In this document: piece by piece, positions 6,693 through 9,897 of the stretch
Layout: the number at the start of each line of letters is the position of its first letter
Position numbering within the stretch: position 1 is the stretch's first letter
DNA from: an uncultured Bacillota bacterium
GTDB taxonomy: Bacteria; Bacillota; Clostridia; Peptostreptococcales; Anaerovoracaceae
Reading direction: 5' to 3'
Length of the DNA: 9,897 nt
NCBI GenBank assembly: GCA_949287115.1
Contig: CASEFF010000032.1
Span: 1-9,897, forward strand
Translations under genes and position numbers: made by a program
The notes under the pieces: model-generated
What the model was told of the DNA's origin: nothing
The model's input: the letters and a program-made list of their open reading frames with translations, nothing else
Database searches by the model: none

Positions 6693-7355
6693 TCATATCA
6701 GAAGGGTGAAGGTGTTCCTGCTGAATGATATGAGCCCCTCATCTTCCATGGCCGACAGTTCGCGGGTCAGGGCGCTCCTGTCCGCATTGAGGTAGTTGGC
6801 CAGTTCGCTGCGCCCAAGGGGTATGGTGAAGCTGCTGCTGCCGTGCTGCTGGGATTGCAGGGAAAGATAGGACAGTATCTTTTTTCTCAGGGTCTTCTGC
6901 GAGACTATCTCCAGCTTTTCCATCAGCTGTCTGTTCTTGCCGGCGATCAGGGACACCATGTTCTCTATTATGCGGTGGTGGAACACGCACGACATATCGC
7001 ATGTGTGCATTATGCGATGGAACGGTATGGACAGCACCTTTGAAGGTCTTGCGGCGTAAAACGACACGGAAGAGACGGGATCGTCAGAACCGGCGAATGT
7101 TTCTCCGAAAAGCTGGCCTTCGCCCGATACCGACAGTATCGTCTCGTTCCCCCAGACATCGTGCTTTATCATGTGGACCGTGCCGGAAAGGATGATGCAG
7201 ACCCACCTCACTTCATCGGATTCGATAGAGATGAATTCTCCTTTTGCGAATGTCCTGGTGCGGGCGCCAAGACACGTCAGCATGCCGCCCAGGTCCTCCT
7301 CCTTTATGCCGTGAAAGAGGTCCATATTCCTTATTTCATTGATATCGGGAGCCAT
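6693..7355 (-). CDS. Crp/Fnr-family transcriptional regulator
   Basis: Cytoplasmic dimeric DNA-binding regulator of 220 residues. The N-terminal cyclic-nucleotide-binding-like beta-barrel covers about 12-120 (with I-L-S-G-T-V at 55-60 and L-F-G-E-T-F at 82-87). A long dimer helix spans about 125-155. A Crp-type winged helix-turn-helix covers about 177-215, with recognition helix around L-N-A-D-R-S-A-L-T-R-E-L. The phosphate-binding cassette lacks the Arg and Ser/Thr pair that holds cAMP in Crp (the segment reads A-G-S-D-D-P-V-S-S-V), so cAMP is unlikely to be the ligand. There is no Fnr-type N-terminal Cys cluster, though Cys119 and Cys123 form a C-x3-C pair that could sense redox or metal. 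The start is clear: AGGAGG (7363-7368) is 7 nt before the ATG. Its promoter carries a palindrome suggesting self-control, and it is divergent from the surface protein. Signal and targets are unknown. Confidence 0.92.
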   Translation of the reverse strand: MAPDINEIRNMDLFHGIKEEDLGGMLTCLGARTRTFAKGEFISIESDEVRWVCIILSGTVHMIKHDVWGNETILSVSGEGQLFGETFAGSDDPVSSVSFYAARPSKVLSIPFHRIMHTCDMSCVFHHRIIENMVSLIAGKNRQLMEKLEIVSQKTLRKKILSYLSLQSQQHGSSSFTIPLGRSELANYLNADRSALTRELSAMEDEGLISFSRNTFTLLI

Positions 7356-7405
7356 TTACATTCCTCCTGTGATGAGAGCCGTGATGAACTTATGGTTTAA
7401 TGAAG

Positions 7406-7434
7406 ATTATACAATGATACGGGATGTGTTGCAA
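7406..7434 (-). promoter_or_regulatory. sigma-A promoter of the Crp/Fnr regulator
   Basis: On the minus strand, -35 TTGCAA (7429-7434, 4 of 6) and a perfect -10 TATAAT (7406-7411) are separated by 17 bp. The start point would be near 7399, about 44 nt before the ATG at 7355. Confidence 0.75.
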
Positions 7435-7442
7435 TGGCAACA
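7427..7442. promoter_or_regulatory. Perfect palindrome over the regulator's -35 box; probable operator
   Basis: TGTTGC, four bases (AATG), then GCAACA: a perfect 6+6 inverted repeat of 16 bp. Its size and two-fold symmetry suit a Crp/Fnr-family dimer. It covers the whole -35 hexamer of the regulator's promoter, so binding would block polymerase, which suggests negative autoregulation. The binding protein is inferred, not shown. Confidence 0.5.
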
Positions 7443-7443
7443 T

Positions 7444-7505
7444 TGCTGCGGCGAGTACGGTGCGCGCCTGCTGCGGTGAGTACGGTGCGCCCATGCTGCG
7501 GAGAG
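7444..7505. repeat. 25-bp tandem repeat, about 2.5 copies, between divergent promoters
   Basis: Units start at 7444, 7469 and 7494. The first two match at 22 of 25 positions, sharing TGCTGCGG at the start and GAGTACGGTGCGC in the middle. The third is cut off after 12 bases (TGCTGCGGAGAG). The ninth base differs in each copy (C, T, A). The block is GC-rich in otherwise AT-rich intergenic DNA and lies between the regulator palindrome and the Spo0A-type boxes. I see no coding sense in it. Confidence 0.85.
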
Positions 7506-7508
7506 ATA

Positions 7509-7527
7509 TTGTCGAATTTTGTCGAAT
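7509..7527 (+). promoter_or_regulatory. Two tandem Spo0A-type boxes
   Basis: TTGTCGAAT occurs twice, at 7509-7517 and 7519-7527, so the TGTCGAA cores (7510-7516 and 7520-7526) repeat head-to-tail exactly 10 bp apart. TGNCGAA is the established 0A-box consensus, and a 10-bp head-to-tail pair is the arrangement bound by Spo0A at the Bacillus subtilis abrB promoter. The pair ends 9 bp before the surface protein's -35 box, a place from which an activator could touch polymerase. Confidence 0.6.
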
Positions 7528-7536
7528 GAAACTGCT

Positions 7537-7564
7537 TTGATATTGTATGAGCATGTAGTATAAT
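7537..7564 (+). promoter_or_regulatory. sigma-A promoter of the surface protein
   Basis: The -35 box TTGATA (7537-7542, 5 of 6) and a perfect -10 box TATAAT (7559-7564) are 16 bp apart. The start point would be near 7571, giving a leader of about 57 nt that is AT-rich and has no obvious hairpin. An AAAGGAG ribosome site is at 7615-7621. Confidence 0.75.
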
Positions 7565-7627
7565 CTGTGTATAGATTAATAGAAAAAAATGTAAATAATG
7601 TAATTAAATACTAGAAAGGAGAAGGAT

Positions 7628-9897
7628 ATGCGCAGACTCATCGGAAAAAGAGGGCGTTTTGCTCTGCTGCTGTCGCTCGTGATGCTGATGGCAGGCATTT
7701 TCATGACGACAGAGGCGGCAGCGGCGCAGCATACGGTCAGCTACAGCGGGCAGGCGTCGGACGGGACCAATACCGCAGGAAGGTTCACTGTGGGCGGGAA
7801 TCTGGCGTTCTGCTGCGACCATGCGAAGATCACGCCGCAGAGCGGGACGAGGATGACAATGTCTTATGAGGAGGATGCCGATATTGCGAAGGCGCTGTAT
7901 TACGGTTACGGAGGACCGGAGATGTGGTCGGGATTCAAAGACGATGAAGAGGCCATAGTGGGCACATCACTTGCGCTGGACCACTGGTTCAACGGCGGTA
8001 ACGGGTACGGCAGCTCCGTATTCGACCGCTATATGAAATTCCTCGATACGAAGGACAGCAGCAGGTCGGGAACGTCGTACATATTATATACATCCACAGA
8101 GTCATCGCTGCAGAGGCTGGTGGCGGCCAACCCGCCTGTGACGATCGAGGTGACGGTGAACAAGAAGAGCGCCGATACCGACCTTACGGAGGATAACGGA
8201 TGTTACTCGCTGAAAGGAGCCAGGTACGGCGTGTACAGCGGCGGTGAACTGCTGACTGCGATAACGACCAACGAGGCCGGCAAAGCGTCGGGAGAGATCA
8301 CCGTGAGCGCCGATGAGGCGAAGGAGATCGTCATAAAGGAGCTAAGGGCATCGGAAGGGTACGGCAGGGACGATAACACGTATAAGAGGGACGGTACATC
8401 GGGGAAGATAACGGTGACATCCAAGGAGCCGCCTGCGGCAAATCCTGTTGATATACTGCTGTACAAGTATGATGAAGAGACGGGAAAGGATGAAGACGGT
8501 GAAGGATATACCCCTCAGAAGGGAGCTTCGCTGGCAGGCGCGGTATTCAGGGTCGATCTTTATGACATCGCTAAAGGGCAGATGCCGAAAGACGGAGACA
8601 TGAGCGGGCAAGATCCGCTGGACACATGGTATTTTACGACTGATGCGAAGGGAAGGATAGAGTGGGACGAGTCGTATCTGGCGGAAGGATACGATCAGTC
8701 TGAGATCTATCGCGATCCGGCAGGCGGAGGCGGTGCGGTGCTGCCTCTTGGAACGGTGACCATAAGGGAAGTGAAGGCGCCGGAAGGATATATGCCAAAC
8801 GATGAGGTATTCGTATGTCATATGGAGGCGGATGGTGAGAAGACCGTCGTGAAGACGTATCAGGTGCACCACGTGCCCGATGAGATAAAGCGAGGGGATC
8901 TGGAGCTGGTAAAGATCTCGGGAGACACGTCGGGCAGGATGGCCGGCATACCGTTCATGATAACTTCACTTGAAGAAAACGGGAAGGAAACCGATGAAGG
9001 TGAGAGCCACATCGTAGTGACCGATGATAACGGATATTTCTCGACGGCCGGTTCATTCAACAGCCGCAGTCGGGACGTGAACGGCAATGACGATGCGTGG
9101 GACGGAAAGAAAGCGGACGGATCGCGCCTCAAAGCTGAGAGGGGAGTGTGGTTCGGAGAAAAGAGTGCAGTCAATGATGAAGACGGAGCACTGCCTTACG
9201 GAAGATATAGGATAGACGAATTGCCGTGCGACGGTAATAAGGGACATGAACTGATAAAAGGAATAGAGATATACGTCACGAGAGACGGCCACGTCATAGA
9301 GATCGGCACGCTCACAAACGAGAAGATAAAGCTGGAGACGCAGCTTTGGGACAGTGAGATAAACGAGGAGCGGGAGACTCTGCCGAGAGACGGTATGGTA
9401 CTCACCGACAGGGTGTCGTATGAAGGTCTGGAAAAGGGCGCCGAATATACGATAAAGGGCGTGCTGATGGATAAGGAGACCGGTAAGCCTCTGGTGATAA
9501 ACGGCAGCGAGGTCGAAAGCGAAAAGACGTTTACGGCTGCCTCCGCAGACGGTAAAGTGGATATTGAGTTCAGGCTGGATGCATCGTCTCTCGGAGGTAA
9601 GAGTATCGTCGCCTTTGAGAGACTGATAAGGGACGGCGTCGTGATCGCAAAGCACGAAGACATGGATGATCTCGACCAGACGCTGGAATTTTTAAAGCCT
9701 GAGCTTAAGACCACGGCAAAGGACGGCAGTACGGGAAGCAAGCATCCTGTAAACAGCGGAACGGTCACGGTGATAGACGAGGTGGATTACAGCGGCCTTC
9801 TCAGAGGATATGAATACGAACTGACAGGCGTATTGATGGATAAGGAAACGGGAGAGCCGTTCCTTGCCGACGGGAAGAAGGTGACTGCCGTGAAGGA
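7628..9897 (+). CDS. Thioester-like/SpaA/VaFE repeat surface protein, 3'-truncated by window edge
   Basis: Secreted adhesin or pilin-like protein; 756 codons are visible, open to the right edge without a break. The ATG at 7628 is 6 nt after AAAGGAG. A signal peptide spans about 1-33 (basic start, hydrophobic core, A-A-A-A before Q-H). A thioester-type domain follows (about 35-165), with F-C-C at 61-63, the Y-Y-G-Y-G-G-P signature at 91-97 and T-S-L-A-L at 113-117. Three SpaA/Cna-B-like domains come next (about 171-266, 273-400, 422-565). They have candidate isopeptide Lys at 179/180, 280 and 429, and Glu at 238, 381 (E-V-K-A-P-E-G-Y) and 531. A VaFE/T-Q repeat (about 568-690) contains V-A-F-E at 661-664 and D-Q-T-L, and a second begins near 691. 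Such proteins usually end in a sortase motif, which would be off the edge. Ligand and host role are unknown. Confidence 0.93.
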   Translation, partial: MRRLIGKRGRFALLLSLVMLMAGIFMTTEAAAAQHTVSYSGQASDGTNTAGRFTVGGNLAFCCDHAKITPQSGTRMTMSYEEDADIAKALYYGYGGPEMWSGFKDDEEAIVGTSLALDHWFNGGNGYGSSVFDRYMKFLDTKDSSRSGTSYILYTSTESSLQRLVAANPPVTIEVTVNKKSADTDLTEDNGCYSLKGARYGVYSGGELLTAITTNEAGKASGEITVSADEAKEIVIKELRASEGYGRDDNTYKRDGTSGKITVTSKEPPAANPVDILLYKYDEETGKDEDGEGYTPQKGASLAGAVFRVDLYDIAKGQMPKDGDMSGQDPLDTWYFTTDAKGRIEWDESYLAEGYDQSEIYRDPAGGGGAVLPLGTVTIREVKAPEGYMPNDEVFVCHMEADGEKTVVKTYQVHHVPDEIKRGDLELVKISGDTSGRMAGIPFMITSLEENGKETDEGESHIVVTDDNGYFSTAGSFNSRSRDVNGNDDAWDGKKADGSRLKAERGVWFGEKSAVNDEDGALPYGRYRIDELPCDGNKGHELIKGIEIYVTRDGHVIEIGTLTNEKIKLETQLWDSEINEERETLPRDGMVLTDRVSYEGLEKGAEYTIKGVLMDKETGKPLVINGSEVESEKTFTAASADGKVDIEFRLDASSLGGKSIVAFERLIRDGVVIAKHEDMDDLDQTLEFLKPELKTTAKDGSTGSKHPVNSGTVTVIDEVDYSGLLRGYEYELTGVLMDKETGEPFLADGKKVTAVK
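9329..9897 (+). repeat. Two VaFE (T-Q ester bond) domain repeats within the surface protein, second one cut
   Basis: Repeat one covers about residues 568-690 and repeat two starts near 691. Both contain G-V-L-M-D-K-E-T-G (611-619 and 734-742), 369 nt apart, and a D-x-V-x-Y segment near the start (594-598 and 717-721). Known VaFE/T-Q domains close an intramolecular ester between an early Thr and a late Gln. Here Thr571 and Gln684 (D-L-D-Q-T-L) are the likely pair in repeat one, and Thr695 is the matching Thr in repeat two. Bond assignment is inference. Confidence 0.75.

Noticed and set aside
7589..7603. Two ATG-TAA start-stop units in the surface protein leader
   Set aside because: Neither has a ribosome site; expected by chance in such AT-rich sequence.
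8342..9768. Several open frames on the minus strand opposite the surface protein
   Set aside because: All lie inside one continuous plus-strand gene with recognisable domains; their sequences look like complement artefacts.

Overview
The window looks like chromosomal DNA of a Gram-positive anaerobe of the class Clostridia. The evidence is strong AGGAGG-type ribosome sites, sigma-A promoters, a diderm-independent lipoprotein signal, a pair of Spo0A-like boxes and a large thioester/SpaA/VaFE surface protein. ATA is the favourite isoleucine codon and AGG/AGA are common for arginine, although base composition is moderate. That mix fits the Mogibacterium/Anaerovoracaceae side of Clostridia, but this placement is a guess. 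Base and codon use look uniform, and I see no insertion sequence, phage gene, CRISPR array, tRNA or rRNA.

Layout, left to right. (1) The 3' part of rlmN, whose start lies off the left edge. (2) A 140-residue P-loop protein of unknown function, with its own sigma-A promoter and a perfect hairpin terminator. (3) A tight four-gene plus-strand run (1485-4980): a DMT/EamA transporter, a CoA-pyrophosphatase-type Nudix hydrolase that overlaps it, a Nit2-like omega-amidase and a BMP-family lipoprotein. It ends in a long hairpin shared with the convergent gene. (4) On the minus strand, a citrate synthase with a very basic N-terminal extension (5087-6556) and, upstream of it, a Crp/Fnr-family regulator (6693-7355), each with its own promoter. 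(5) A dense divergent control region (7356-7627). (6) The first 756 codons of a secreted, probably sortase-anchored surface protein that runs off the right edge.

The four-gene run looks like small-molecule salvage and damage clean-up: export or import of a metabolite, hydrolysis of CoA-type nucleotides, deamidation of alpha-keto amides, and capture of a nucleoside-like ligand outside the cell. No shared pathway is proven. Citrate synthase stands alone, with no other TCA gene nearby.

The most interesting stretch is the 272-bp region between the Crp/Fnr regulator and the surface protein. Within about 160 bp it holds two divergent promoters, a perfect 16-bp palindrome over the regulator's -35 box, a 25-bp tandem repeat in about 2.5 copies, and two tandem Spo0A-type boxes one helical turn apart just upstream of the surface protein's -35. 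This suggests the surface protein answers to the sporulation/stationary-phase regulator and perhaps to its divergent Crp/Fnr neighbour.
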